Positions 39,994 through 51,922 are shown, counted from the first letter of the stretch. The stretch is 64,000 bases of DNA from an uncultured Lachnospiraceae bacterium (GCA_946491665.1 CAMLYL010000005.1:1-64000), one strand, 5' to 3'. Program-made: numbers and translations. The notes: a model not told the origin generated them from the letters alone.

Positions 39994-40371
39994 TTATACC
40001 CCGGCCTTCATATCTACTTCAGCAATTCTTACGTTAACACCGGCCACCTGAAGTCCGGTCATATTCTCAATCGCACCCTTTACCCTCTCCTGAACCTTCT
40101 GTGAAACTTCCGGAATTGCATATCCGTAAGCAATGTTCAGAGTCAGGTACACACTTACCTTATCCTCCTCCACAGAAACCCGGATACCTTTGGACAGGTT
40201 TTTAATACCGAGACGGCTCACCAGATCCTTAGTAATATTGCCGCCCATGGAGGTCACGCCGTCCACTTCAGTCGCGGCAAGTCCCGCAATAATGGCAACC
40301 ACTTCATCGGCCACCTGAACTTCCCCCATCGTATCAGCCTTTAATTTGATGCCTTTTCTATCTTCAGCCAT
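39994..40371 (-). CDS. Asp23/Gls24 family envelope stress response protein
   Basis: VVAIIAGLAATEVDGVTSMGGNITKDLVSRLG...VKGAIENMTGLQVAGVNVRIAEVDM. Confidence 0.93.
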   Translation of the reverse strand: MAEDRKGIKLKADTMGEVQVADEVVAIIAGLAATEVDGVTSMGGNITKDLVSRLGIKNLSKGIRVSVEEDKVSVYLTLNIAYGYAIPEVSQKVQERVKGAIENMTGLQVAGVNVRIAEVDMKAGV

Positions 40372-40504
40372 GAAAAACCCTCCTTGTTTTCTGCATTGTG
40401 TCTGAATTTCTTTTAGTATACCAAATATTTTTCTGTTTGAAAACCGTTTCTTCAGGAAATGTTGGAATCCCCGGATTCTCCGGTCACTGTTCACTGCAGC
40501 TCCT

Positions 40505-42511
<2,007 letters not shown>

Positions 42512-42523
42512 TCAGACTTTCTC

Positions 42524-43273
42524 TTATTTCTTCCGGGGCGCGCTGTACGAATCCCGGATGCTGCGGTACAGCTCCCGCTTCTCCCGGGGCGTCACATCCC
42601 GCCAGTTTCCTTCCTTCAGATCTCCCAGATAAATATTCATAATGCGCACCCGCACCAGCCGCGTTACCCGGTATCCGAACACCTGGCACATGCGCCGGAT
42701 CTGTCGGTTATATCCCTGGGTCAGAATAATCGCAAACTGTTTTTTCCCTCTTTTTTCCACCTGACAGGGACGGGTCGTCACATTCAGCTCTTCCAGATAC
42801 ACGCCATTGCGCATCCCCTGCAGAAAGGCATCCGTTACCTCCCGGTCTACTGTGACCATATATTCCTTTTCATGGTAATTTCCCGCCCGCATCATCCGAT
42901 TAACCAGATCTCCCTGATTCGTCAGAAGAATCAGTCCCTCCGAGTCCTTATCCAGACGTCCCATCGGATAAATACGCTTTGGATATTTTATGTAGTCAAT
43001 AATATTATTCTTCTCTCTTTTTTCCGCTGTGCAGACAATTCCCCGGGGCTTATGGAAGGCGATAAGTATCTCTTCCTCCTCCGCCGCAACTGCCTTTCCG
43101 CAAAAAAACACCGTCTCTCCCGGCAGCACCCGGTCACCTGGTCCGGCAGTCCGCTCACCGATTTTCACATTTCCGGCTTCAATTTCCCGATCAGCCGCAC
43201 GTCTGGAACAGACGCCGGCCTCACTGAGAAATTTGTTAATGCGAATTCCATTCTGCTGATTCTTTTCTTCCAT
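42524..43273 (-). CDS. Pseudouridine synthase, RsuA/RluB/E/F family
   Basis: S4 domain RINKFLSEAGVCSRRAADREIEAGNV; PMGRLDKDSEGLILLTNQGDLVNRMM. Confidence 0.93.
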   Translation of the reverse strand: MEEKNQQNGIRINKFLSEAGVCSRRAADREIEAGNVKIGERTAGPGDRVLPGETVFFCGKAVAAEEEEILIAFHKPRGIVCTAEKREKNNIIDYIKYPKRIYPMGRLDKDSEGLILLTNQGDLVNRMMRAGNYHEKEYMVTVDREVTDAFLQGMRNGVYLEELNVTTRPCQVEKRGKKQFAIILTQGYNRQIRRMCQVFGYRVTRLVRVRIMNIYLGDLKEGNWRDVTPREKRELYRSIRDSYSAPRKK

Positions 43274-43284
43274 CTTTAAACCTG

Positions 43285-43731
43285 TTACTTTCTTTTCACA
43301 TAGCGATCCATTTTTTCTGAATTCGCTTCCTCAAAATCAATCATTTCCTTTGCCAGTTCCGTGGCATAAATCCCCGCATCTTTATATTTATGAATCGCCT
43401 TTTTCAATTCATCGGCTCCCCGCTGATTTCCCTTTTTGATCATATCCGCGACACGCGAAGTTTTATCCGAGACGGCTGTCTTCATTTTCACTGCCGTTTT
43501 CAGCATTCCCGAAGCCAGCGGATTCGGCTCTGCAGCTTCCTTCCCATCCTGTTTCAGGCGCTCACCGGCTTTCTGCTCAAACTCCCGCATCTTTCCTGCC
43601 TGAACATGCAGCTCATAAGCAAACTCTTCGTCATAGACATCCTTCAGCACCTGCTGAATCGCTTCACGCCCCATACTGGAATTCCTGCAGATCTCATGCA
43701 GCAGACGTTCCTCATCATTTTCACTCATCAA
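43285..43731 (-). CDS. Conserved-looking hypothetical protein (148 aa)
   Basis: Complete ORF with good RBS (AAAGGAGG), helical and charged; no family recognised. Confidence 0.65.
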   Translation of the reverse strand: MMSENDEERLLHEICRNSSMGREAIQQVLKDVYDEEFAYELHVQAGKMREFEQKAGERLKQDGKEAAEPNPLASGMLKTAVKMKTAVSDKTSRVADMIKKGNQRGADELKKAIHKYKDAGIYATELAKEMIDFEEANSEKMDRYVKRK

Positions 43732-43812
43732 GATACCTCCTTTTTGTCAGTATCTCCGCAAATGAGCGCTTCTATGTGCCGCCGCTTCCTTTTGACGCTG
43801 GCAGAATTCTCC

Positions 43813-43849
43813 AAAATAAAAGGAACAGATATTCTGTTCCTTTTATTTT
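43813..43849. terminator. Terminator with 17-bp perfect stem
   Basis: AAAATAAAAGGAACAGA-TAT-TCTGTTCCTTTTATTTT. Confidence 0.85.
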
Positions 43850-43855
43850 AAAAGC

Positions 43856-45244
43856 TTAATCGACGGGCTGCGCTGAGATATAATCAGCCCTGATATAGCC
43901 TTCAATATCTCCGGTCCGCACTCTCACCCATCCGTTGCTGGTAACCGCAATCTGCCGAACCTGAGCTCCTCTTGCAGCAGATGCAAGAACTGCGGAACTC
44001 TCATTGGGCTGCTGGCGGATATTAACTGTATCATTGACATATACCCACGCTCTGTTTTCCGTTTCCGTAACGGTATCTGTCTGCTGACCCTGATCCTGTG
44101 TCTGCTGGCTCTGCTGATCCTGATTCTGCTGCGCCTGTGTCTGCTGATCCTGTGTCTGCTGATCCTGTGTCTGCTGATTCTGCTGTTCCTGCTGAACCTG
44201 CTGCTGTGCCTCTTCCTCAGCCTTCTGCTGGGCAGCCTCGCGCTCAGCCGTCCAGGTGTTTACCGCATTGGCCAGTGTCTCTTCCACCATCGTCTTCAGA
44301 GCCGCGTCCGCCTGCAGCGCCTGGTCATAGTCTGTCTGCACACTGTTCTGGAGAGCAATCACATCATCTCCCGTCTGGTAATCCTGAATCATCTGAACAA
44401 CTGTCTGATCCAGCGTATACTCCTGATACGTCAGATTAAAAGGACTGTAGGTATTATCCATATACAATTCTCCGTTGTCATCCGTTCTGACATAGAAGAA
44501 ATCCATTCCCGGCGCAACGGTATTCACATCCTGATACTTTACGTTAAAAGTGACAGAAACAACATAGGATCCATCCTCTGATCCTGTCTTGGTGTAACAG
44601 GTAATATCCTGATACTCCTCTACATATTCGCTGTACATCTGAATATAACTCTTCTCATCATCTGACATGGGATACGCATACTGAAGAATCGAATCCGTAT
44701 CGCCGTCAGCATAACAGGTATAATACGAAGTAATCAGCTCATTTACCTGCTCATTCTCATTCTTTTCATATTCCTGGGCAGACAGCGGCTGTTCACTGTT
44801 TTCCTCCGCCCTCTTATCCATGACCCGTCTGACTCCAAAAACCAAAAGGCAGATCGCCACAATAATTACAACAGCTCCGATAATAATAAAATGAAGATTC
44901 TTCTTTGCAATCTTCTGTACCTTCTCCACCTTGGCTGCCTCAGCGTCCACACTCCTGCGTCTGGTCTTTTTGCGGGAGAGCATCTCATCCTCAATCACCT
45001 CTCCCTCAGCCATCTTTGACTTGTCCCGCACTGACTCATGGGTGATGAACTCCAGATCCTCCTGTTCCGGAAGGGAAGCGTCCTCCGCTTCATCCGGTGA
45101 ATTACTGCTCTCCGTCTCCGATACTTCCCCGGATGCGTCCTCCGCGCTCTTACTTTCTGTCTCCGTCTCTTCTTTATCTAAATCAAGCACATTCTTATTC
45201 TCTTCCTGCTCTTCTGTCGATTTCTTTTTCTCAAGATCTGACAT
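43856..45244 (-). CDS. Bitopic membrane protein with C-terminal bacterial SH3 domain and Q-rich linker
   Basis: Acidic cytoplasmic N-terminus, TM (FIIIGAVVIIVAICLLVFGV), NTF2-like middle, QQ/TQDQ repeats, SH3 (VYVNDTVNIRQQPNESSAVLASAARGAQV). Confidence 0.85.
   Translation of the reverse strand: MSDLEKKKSTEEQEENKNVLDLDKEETETESKSAEDASGEVSETESSNSPDEAEDASLPEQEDLEFITHESVRDKSKMAEGEVIEDEMLSRKKTRRRSVDAEAAKVEKVQKIAKKNLHFIIIGAVVIIVAICLLVFGVRRVMDKRAEENSEQPLSAQEYEKNENEQVNELITSYYTCYADGDTDSILQYAYPMSDDEKSYIQMYSEYVEEYQDITCYTKTGSEDGSYVVSVTFNVKYQDVNTVAPGMDFFYVRTDDNGELYMDNTYSPFNLTYQEYTLDQTVVQMIQDYQTGDDVIALQNSVQTDYDQALQADAALKTMVEETLANAVNTWTAEREAAQQKAEEEAQQQVQQEQQNQQTQDQQTQDQQTQAQQNQDQQSQQTQDQGQQTDTVTETENRAWVYVNDTVNIRQQPNESSAVLASAARGAQVRQIAVTSNGWVRVRTGDIEGYIRADYISAQPVD
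44135..44179 (-). repeat. 15-bp tandem repeat (CTGTGTCTGCTGATC on + strand) encoding TQDQQ units
   Basis: Two exact tandem units and one near-exact unit inside the Q-rich linker. Confidence 0.8.
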
Positions 45245-45576
45245 ATAATAACTCCTTTTCCGTCGGGCAGACTTCCGTCTGCACAAAGCCTTTGTTGTAT
45301 ATCCTGTCATACAGGCCCATCCTGTATTTATATTCGCGCAAACCATTTTATCATAATCATATCTGTTGCGCAAGAAGGCAGCCCTGTCGGAATTATAAAG
45401 AATTCCTAAATTAAATCCGGATTTTCTCTTTTCAATCCTTATTCCTTCTGCTACAATAGTTTCCATGCGGGTACACACGTGTCAACACACCTGTGTACTG
45501 AAGTTTCCGGCTCATGCGCCGTCCGTAAAATGCGGCGCCTTGCCATCTACATATTTTGTCACAGGGAGATGAGAAA

Positions 45577-46620
45577 ATGGAAAAAGTAAAAGCATTTTTG
45601 AAAAGAAAAGATATTGAAATATCTCTGAAACGCTATTTCATCGACGCTCTGGGCGCCATGGCCCAGGGACTGTTCTGTACACTTCTGATCGGTACGATCA
45701 TTAATACCATCGGACAGCAGGCCGGTATTCCCTACCTGGAAACCATCGGAGGCTTCGCAACCGCCATGTCCGGTCCTGCCATGGCCTGCGCCATCGGCTA
45801 TGCTCTGAAATGTCCGCCTCTGGTGCTTTTTTCACTGATTGCTGTAGGAAGCGCCGCCAATGAACTGGGAGGCGCCGGAGGTCCCCTGGCGGTACTTGTC
45901 ATCGCCATCATTGCTTCCGAGTGCGGAAAGGCAGTTTCCAAAGAAACCAAGATTGATATCCTGGTCACTCCGGCAGTAACCATTTTTGTGGGAGTCGCGC
46001 TCTCCACCCTGATCGCGCCCGCCATCGGGGCCGCTGCCAACTGGCTGGGAACCATTATTATGCACGCCACGGAACTGCAGCCCTTCTTCATGGGAATCGC
46101 CGTATCGGTACTGGTAGGAATCGCCCTGACGCTTCCGATCTCCTCCGCCGCAATCTGCGCGGCGCTGGGACTGACCGGCCTGGCCGGCGGAGCTGCCGTT
46201 GCCGGCTGCTGCGCCCAGATGATCGGTTTCGCTGTTATTTCATTTAAAGAAAACCGGTGGGGCGGTCTGGTTTCCCAGGGTATCGGCACCTCCATGCTGC
46301 AGATGGGAAACATCGTCAGAAATCCAAGGGTCTGGATCGCGCCGATTCTGGCCAGCGCCATTACCGGTCCTCTGGCCACCTGTGTGTTCCATCTGGAAAT
46401 GAACGGGGAACCGGTATCCTCGGGAATGGGAACCTGCGGTCTGGTGGGGCAGATCGGTGTCTATACCGGATGGGTGGCGGACGGCAAAACCATCACTGCC
46501 TTTGACTGGATCGGACTGATCCTGATCTGTTTTATCCTTCCGGGTATCCTGAGCTGGATTTTCTATAAGGCTGAAAAGAAGCTTGGATGGGTAAAAGACG
46601 GAGATCTGAAGCTGAACTGA
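45577..46620 (+). CDS. PTS_EIIC_2-type (PfoR-like) membrane transporter subunit
   Basis: Polytopic, glycine-rich: LGAMAQGLFCTLLIGTIINTIGQQAGIPYLETIGGFATAMSGPAMACAIGYAL; stand-alone. Confidence 0.75.
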   Translation: MEKVKAFLKRKDIEISLKRYFIDALGAMAQGLFCTLLIGTIINTIGQQAGIPYLETIGGFATAMSGPAMACAIGYALKCPPLVLFSLIAVGSAANELGGAGGPLAVLVIAIIASECGKAVSKETKIDILVTPAVTIFVGVALSTLIAPAIGAAANWLGTIIMHATELQPFFMGIAVSVLVGIALTLPISSAAICAALGLTGLAGGAAVAGCCAQMIGFAVISFKENRWGGLVSQGIGTSMLQMGNIVRNPRVWIAPILASAITGPLATCVFHLEMNGEPVSSGMGTCGLVGQIGVYTGWVADGKTITAFDWIGLILICFILPGILSWIFYKAEKKLGWVKDGDLKLN

Positions 46621-46637
46621 TTCAGCTTCAGATCTCC
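46600..46637. terminator. Terminator-like 17-bp perfect hairpin with CTGA tetraloop containing the end of the EIIC stop codon
   Basis: GGAGATCTGAAGCTGAA-CTGA-TTCAGCTTCAGATCTCC. Confidence 0.7.
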
Positions 46638-46654
46638 AATGATATAATCTGATA

Positions 46655-47125
46655 TTACTGTCTGTAAAGGCTGCAGCTGTCCCCTGTCTGATATTTTTCC
46701 AGTTCCTGTCTCACCTGCTCTACCCGCCGATGATTTTTTCCCGAAGCATTGATTCCGATCACAACATCATCGGATATGACAACGGAAGGGAACTGAAAAT
46801 CGCAGAGATTCTGATCACTGCACACATTCACGGGGATTCCCTGTTCTTTACAGGCTTCATAAATTTGCCGGTTCAGTTCCGTATCGTCCGTCGCAGCGAA
46901 AACCAGATCTCTCCCGATCAGATCACTGAAATCAAAGGTTCTCTGAACAAGCCGAATCTGACTTTCTTCCTCCAGTTCACCGAAGGATTCTTCAAACCGG
47001 GGAGCAACCACCGTAATATGCTTCGCGAACCTCATCAGAATATGCACGCGGCGGGCCGCGATTTTACCGCCGCCCGCAAATAAAATGTTTTTTTCTGTCA
47101 AATCAACATACAAAGGGAAATACAT
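46655..47125 (-). CDS. Precorrin-2 dehydrogenase (CysG N-terminal/SirC-like)
   Basis: MYFPLYVDLTEKNILFAGGGKIAARRVHILMRF... VFAATDDTELNRQIYEACKEQGIPVNV. Confidence 0.92.
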   Translation of the reverse strand: MYFPLYVDLTEKNILFAGGGKIAARRVHILMRFAKHITVVAPRFEESFGELEEESQIRLVQRTFDFSDLIGRDLVFAATDDTELNRQIYEACKEQGIPVNVCSDQNLCDFQFPSVVISDDVVIGINASGKNHRRVEQVRQELEKYQTGDSCSLYRQ

Positions 47126-47136
47126 GGTATCTCCTC

Positions 47137-48417
47137 TCACTTCTGAAAATAATTTCCGATCAGCTCCAGAACCCGCTCCAGCTCTCCGGATGTATGGGCC
47201 GCCGAAAGGAACATGGCCTCAAACTGAGCCGGGGCCAGATAGATTCCCGCATCCATCATATATCTGAAATAGTCTGCGTATCTGGCTGTATCTGAAGTCT
47301 TAGCCGTCTCATAATCCACCACCGGACAGTCTGTAAAGAAAATACTTCCCAGAGAACCGCAGTAATTTGCCACAGCCGTTCTTCCTGTTTCTTCCAGGAT
47401 CTTTTTGATCTCTCCAAAAAACCATTTCCCCTTCTGATTTAACTCCGTGTAAATCTCCGGGTGATCCTTCAGAATCGTAAGCTGAGCGATTCCGGCCGCC
47501 ATTGCCACCGGATTGCCGCTTAAGGTTCCGGCCTGATAAACCGGTCCCAAAGGCGATACACACTCCATAATTTCCCGTCTTCCGCCATAAGCGCCTACCG
47601 GCATTCCTCCGCCGATAATCTTTCCGTATGTCACCAGATCAGCATCTACGCCGAAATATCCCTGGGCTCCGGCAAAACTCAGGCGGAATCCGGTAATCAC
47701 CTCGTCAAAAATCAGCGCGGCGCCATATCTGGTACACATTTCCCGAAGCGACTGCAGAAATCCTTCTTTCGGAGGAACCACACCCATATTGGCTCCCACC
47801 GGTTCCACAATCACTGCCGCGATCTCATTGGGAAATGCGTCAAACAGCTTCTGCACAGATGTCTCGTCATTGTAGACGGCAGACAGCGTATCCTGCGTAC
47901 ATCCCTTCGGAACTCCCGCACTGTCGGGAATTCCGGCTGTCATTACGCCGGATCCCGCCTGCACCAGGAGGGCATCAGAATGCCCGTGATAACAGCCGGT
48001 AAACTTTACGATCTTATCCCGTCCGGTATAGCCTCTGGCCGCCCGGATAGCGCTCATTACCGCCTCCGTTCCGGAATTCACCATGCGGACCATATCCACA
48101 TTGGGAATATTTTCGCAGATCAGCTCCGCCATTTCCACTTCCCGCCGGGTGGCAGCTCCGTAGCTGAGACCCTTTTCGCAGGCTCGGATCACCGCTTCCC
48201 GCACCTCCGGATGATTATGTCCCAATATCATCGGTCCCCAGGAACCAACAAAATCAAGATAAACATTTCCGTCCTCATCCGTCATATACGCTCCGTCAGC
48301 GGACGCAATCATCCTGGGAGTCCCTCCCACGGAACCAAACGCCCGCACCGGACTGTTGACGCCGCCCGGAATTACTTTACATCCACGTCTGAATAACTCT
48401 TCTGATTTTGTCATCAT
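47137..48417 (-). CDS. hemL: Glutamate-1-semialdehyde 2,1-aminomutase
   Basis: SEELFRRGCKVIPGGVNSPVRAFGSVGGTPRMI; class III aminotransferase TYGKIIGGGMPVGAYGG. Confidence 0.96.
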   Translation of the reverse strand: MMTKSEELFRRGCKVIPGGVNSPVRAFGSVGGTPRMIASADGAYMTDEDGNVYLDFVGSWGPMILGHNHPEVREAVIRACEKGLSYGAATRREVEMAELICENIPNVDMVRMVNSGTEAVMSAIRAARGYTGRDKIVKFTGCYHGHSDALLVQAGSGVMTAGIPDSAGVPKGCTQDTLSAVYNDETSVQKLFDAFPNEIAAVIVEPVGANMGVVPPKEGFLQSLREMCTRYGAALIFDEVITGFRLSFAGAQGYFGVDADLVTYGKIIGGGMPVGAYGGRREIMECVSPLGPVYQAGTLSGNPVAMAAGIAQLTILKDHPEIYTELNQKGKWFFGEIKKILEETGRTAVANYCGSLGSIFFTDCPVVDYETAKTSDTARYADYFRYMMDAGIYLAPAQFEAMFLSAAHTSGELERVLELIGNYFQK

Positions 48418-48423
48418 CTTTCC

Positions 48424-49407
48424 CTACCCTATTTTTCCTTCTTTCATATATCCGGCAATCTCTTCCGCAAAATAGGTCAGATAAATATCACAGCCTGCGC
48501 GGAACGCGGAAACCGCCGTCTCACAGATAATCTTTTCCTCATCAATATAACCAAGCTGCGCTCCCGCCTTAATCATGGCATACTCGCCGCTGACGCTGTA
48601 GGAAGCCACCGGAACATGAACTTCATTTTTGATCCTGGCTACCATATCCAGGTAAGACATGGCCGGCTTTACCATTATAATATCCGCGCCTTCTTCCACG
48701 TCCAGAAGCGCCTCCTTAACGCCTTCCCGGCTGTTATGGTAATCCATCTGATAGCTTTTCCGGTCTCCAAAGGAAGGAGCGGAACCAGCCGCCTCCCGGA
48801 AAGGACCGTAAAATGCCGATGCATACTTCACAGCATAGGACATAATCGGCGTATTGATATGTCCGTGAGCATCCAGGGTTTCCCGGATCGCAGCCACACG
48901 GCCGTCCATCATATCTGAAGGGGCCACCATATCCGCACCGGCCTCCACATGGGAAAGCGCCGTCTGCGCCAGCAGTTTCAGCGTCTCATCGTTATCCACC
49001 TCATGGCCGCAGAGCACGCCGCAGTGGCCATGGGATGTATATTCGCACATACACACATCTGTAATCAGATACAGATCCGGAAATTCCGCTTTTGCCCGCC
49101 GGAGCGCCTGCTGTACAATACCGTTTTCGTCATAGGCTCCGCTGCCCTTTTCGTCTTTCTTATCAGGGATTCCGAAAAACATCACACTGCCGACGCCGGC
49201 CTTCAGCAGAGACTCCAGCTTCCGTCCCATGGTATCCACACTGTACCGGTACTGTCCCGGCATTGCCGGAATCTCCTCCACAATTCCGGATCCCTCCCGG
49301 ACAAAGATCGGATAAATCAGCGACGAAGGATCCACCCGCGTCTCCCGCACCATTTTTCTCAGATTTTCTCCATACCGCAGCCTTCTCGGCCTGATTTTCA
49401 ACTCCAT
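48424..49407 (-). CDS. hemB: Delta-aminolevulinic acid dehydratase (porphobilinogen synthase)
   Basis: RRLRYGENLRKMVRETRVDPSSLIYPIFVREG; GADIIMVKPAMSYLDMV. Confidence 0.96.
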   Translation of the reverse strand: MELKIRPRRLRYGENLRKMVRETRVDPSSLIYPIFVREGSGIVEEIPAMPGQYRYSVDTMGRKLESLLKAGVGSVMFFGIPDKKDEKGSGAYDENGIVQQALRRAKAEFPDLYLITDVCMCEYTSHGHCGVLCGHEVDNDETLKLLAQTALSHVEAGADMVAPSDMMDGRVAAIRETLDAHGHINTPIMSYAVKYASAFYGPFREAAGSAPSFGDRKSYQMDYHNSREGVKEALLDVEEGADIIMVKPAMSYLDMVARIKNEVHVPVASYSVSGEYAMIKAGAQLGYIDEEKIICETAVSAFRAGCDIYLTYFAEEIAGYMKEGKIG

Positions 49408-49419
49408 ATATACCTCCTG

Positions 49420-50937
49420 TTATGAACCCTGTTCCTCTTTATGCGCCTTCACCAGACACTGAATCAGACTGTCCTCATCCGCGGCTTCAGCCATCCAGGT
49501 GCGCATGCCGAACTCATCCGCAGTCTGACGTGTCTGAGCGCCGATGCAGATGGCCTTTACCGCTGTCAGATCAGCTCCCGCCGCTGCCTGAGCAAATCCC
49601 CTGACTGTCGAGGAACTGGTAAACATCACATAATCGGTCTCCCCGCTCTCCAGCTCCTTTTTCCAGTCAGCCGAAGATGATTCAGCAAAAACCGTATCAT
49701 AAAGCGGAATATCATCTGTCTCTATTTCAGCAAGCGCCTGAATCAGCTCCCGGCCGCCTGCCGCCGCCCGCGGAATCAGAATCCGGTCTCCCGGACGGGC
49801 TGCCGCCGCCAGCGCTTCTCCAAGATGAGCGCCGTCAAAAATCTCCGGCACCAGATCCGGATACAGGCCCCGCTTCTCCAGTTCTCTGGCAGAACCTCTT
49901 CCGATCACCGCGATCCGGATCTGGCCGAGAGCTCTCACATCCAGTCTGACCGCCTTCATCTCCTCAAAGAAAATCCGCACTCCGGCAGGGCTGGTAAAGA
50001 CCAGCCACTGATAACTTCCGAGATTTTCCAGCGCCCGGATCAGCCGTACATTATTTTCCCTCTTTACGGTGCGGATCGCAGGACATTCCATAACTTCCGC
50101 TCCCAATGCCCGAAGCTTCGCCGCCGTCCGGACAGCCATCTCCCCCGGACGGGTCAGGGCCACCTTCACACCTCCCAGCGGCAGTTTTTCATACCAGGAA
50201 AACTCTTCCGCCAGCTCACATACTTTACCCACAACAATAATCGCCGGGGTCTGTGCTCCCTGTTTTTTCACTTCCTCCTCCAGAGTAGAAACAGTGGCGG
50301 TGATCCGCCGCTGATGAGCGGTCGTTCCACGAATCAAAAGAGCCGTCGGCATCTGCGGATCCATTCCCGCCTCCAGAAGTCCCCTGCAGATATCTCCCAG
50401 GGCGGTAACTCCCATCAGGAACACCAGAGTCCCCCCTGTGCGGACCAGCGCGTCAAAATCAATATCATAATCCATTCCCGCCCGTTTATGCCCCGTAATA
50501 ATATGTAAAGAAGAACACATATCCCGGTGTGTCACCGGTATCCCCTGATAGGCAGGCACTGAAATGGCAGAAGTAATTCCCGGAACAATCTCAAAGGGAA
50601 TCCCATGCTTTACCAACTCTTCCGCCTCTTCTCCGCCTCTTCCGAACAGGAAAGGATCTCCTCCCTTCAGACGAACCACCTTTCTGCCCTGGAGCGCCTC
50701 CTGCACCAGCAGTTTACTGATCTGCTCCTGAGGCATCGTATGATGGGAAGAACGTTTTCCCACATTGATCTGTCTGGCAGTTTCCGGAATCATGGACAGA
50801 ATGCCCTGACCGACCAGAGCATCGTATACCACAACCTCCGCCTGTTCCAGCACCTGCTTTCCTTTCAGTGTAAACAGTCCGGGATCCGAGGGCCCCGCCC
50901 CCACCAGCCAGACCTTTCCCTGTCTTTGATTTTCCAT
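49420..50937 (-). CDS. cobA-hemD: Fused uroporphyrinogen-III C-methyltransferase / uroporphyrinogen-III synthase
   Basis: GKVWLVGAGPSDPGLFTLKGKQVLEQAEVVVYDALV... followed by HemD domain (GVKVALTRPGEMAVRTAAKLRALGAEVMECPAI). Confidence 0.94.
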   Translation of the reverse strand: MENQRQGKVWLVGAGPSDPGLFTLKGKQVLEQAEVVVYDALVGQGILSMIPETARQINVGKRSSHHTMPQEQISKLLVQEALQGRKVVRLKGGDPFLFGRGGEEAEELVKHGIPFEIVPGITSAISVPAYQGIPVTHRDMCSSLHIITGHKRAGMDYDIDFDALVRTGGTLVFLMGVTALGDICRGLLEAGMDPQMPTALLIRGTTAHQRRITATVSTLEEEVKKQGAQTPAIIVVGKVCELAEEFSWYEKLPLGGVKVALTRPGEMAVRTAAKLRALGAEVMECPAIRTVKRENNVRLIRALENLGSYQWLVFTSPAGVRIFFEEMKAVRLDVRALGQIRIAVIGRGSARELEKRGLYPDLVPEIFDGAHLGEALAAAARPGDRILIPRAAAGGRELIQALAEIETDDIPLYDTVFAESSSADWKKELESGETDYVMFTSSSTVRGFAQAAAGADLTAVKAICIGAQTRQTADEFGMRTWMAEAADEDSLIQCLVKAHKEEQGS

Positions 50938-51025
50938 TATCTTCTTCTCCGATCTCTCTTTTCTATAAAGAATCCATTCGAAACAAACCCCGTCCGGAGT
51001 CTGTATCTGTGCCTTCAGATATCTT

Positions 51026-51922
51026 TCACACTTCAGAACCCAGAAAACGCTCCGCCAGACGAATGCCGGCCAGCTCCGGATCATCTGTCGTTCCACTCTC
51101 CCGTCCCTCAGAAAGCCGTCCTGAGCTCTCATCAAAATACATGCCGCAGAGAGTCAGACATTCTCCCTCTGTGCAGGCATAAGCCGCTACCGGAGTCGAA
51201 CAGTCGCCTCCCAGTCTGCGCACAAACGCCCGTTCTGCCAGAGCGCAGGCTTTTGCGGAAGGATCTGTATATCCTTCCAGAAAACCATAATCTTCTCCGG
51301 CTCTTCCCTGTACTGCCAGAATCGCCTGGCCGGCCGCGGGAATCATCTCTTCCACAGAAAAATAACGGCTGATCCGGCGCTCCAGCCCCAGCCGCTTCAG
51401 ACCGGCCGCCGCGAGAATCGTAGCTGAAAACTGTCCCTCATCCAGCTTCCGCAGACGGGTCTGCACGTTTCCCCGAATCGTTGCAAAATGAGCCTGGGGA
51501 TACAGCCGCTGAAACTGAATCATTCTCCGCCTGCTGGAACATCCCACCGGCTTTGAAAAGTCAATCTCTGTCTTTCCTTCCGGCAGCACCAGCACATCCC
51601 TCGGATCTTCCCGGCGGGAGAATCCGATCAGCGGAAGCTCCTCCGGCAATTTCATGGGAACATCCTTTAAACTGTGAACCGAAAGATCTGACTGCCGTTC
51701 CGCCAGAGCCCGGTCAAGCTCCTTCACAAACAGTCCCTTTCCTCCGATCTTTTCCAACGCCTGGTTCAGAATCCGGTCCCCGGTGGTTTTCATTGTCAGA
51801 ATCTCCACCTTCAGTTCCGGATGCCGCTCCCGGATATAATTTCTGACCATTTCAGACTGAACAACCGCAAGTACGCTCTCACGGCTGCCAATCACAACTT
51901 TCTTCTCCATGTCCGCCTCCAT
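51026..51922 (-). CDS. hemC: Hydroxymethylbilane synthase
   Basis: VVIGSRESVLAVVQSEMV; LPLIGFSRREDPRDVLV; RAFVRRLGGDCSTPVAAYA. Confidence 0.96.
   Translation of the reverse strand: MEADMEKKVVIGSRESVLAVVQSEMVRNYIRERHPELKVEILTMKTTGDRILNQALEKIGGKGLFVKELDRALAERQSDLSVHSLKDVPMKLPEELPLIGFSRREDPRDVLVLPEGKTEIDFSKPVGCSSRRRMIQFQRLYPQAHFATIRGNVQTRLRKLDEGQFSATILAAAGLKRLGLERRISRYFSVEEMIPAAGQAILAVQGRAGEDYGFLEGYTDPSAKACALAERAFVRRLGGDCSTPVAAYACTEGECLTLCGMYFDESSGRLSEGRESGTTDDPELAGIRLAERFLGSEV

Noticed and set aside
44093-44200. Short direct repeats resembling a CRISPR fragment
   Set aside because: 15-bp units are contiguous, without spacers, and encode in-frame TQDQQ repeats.
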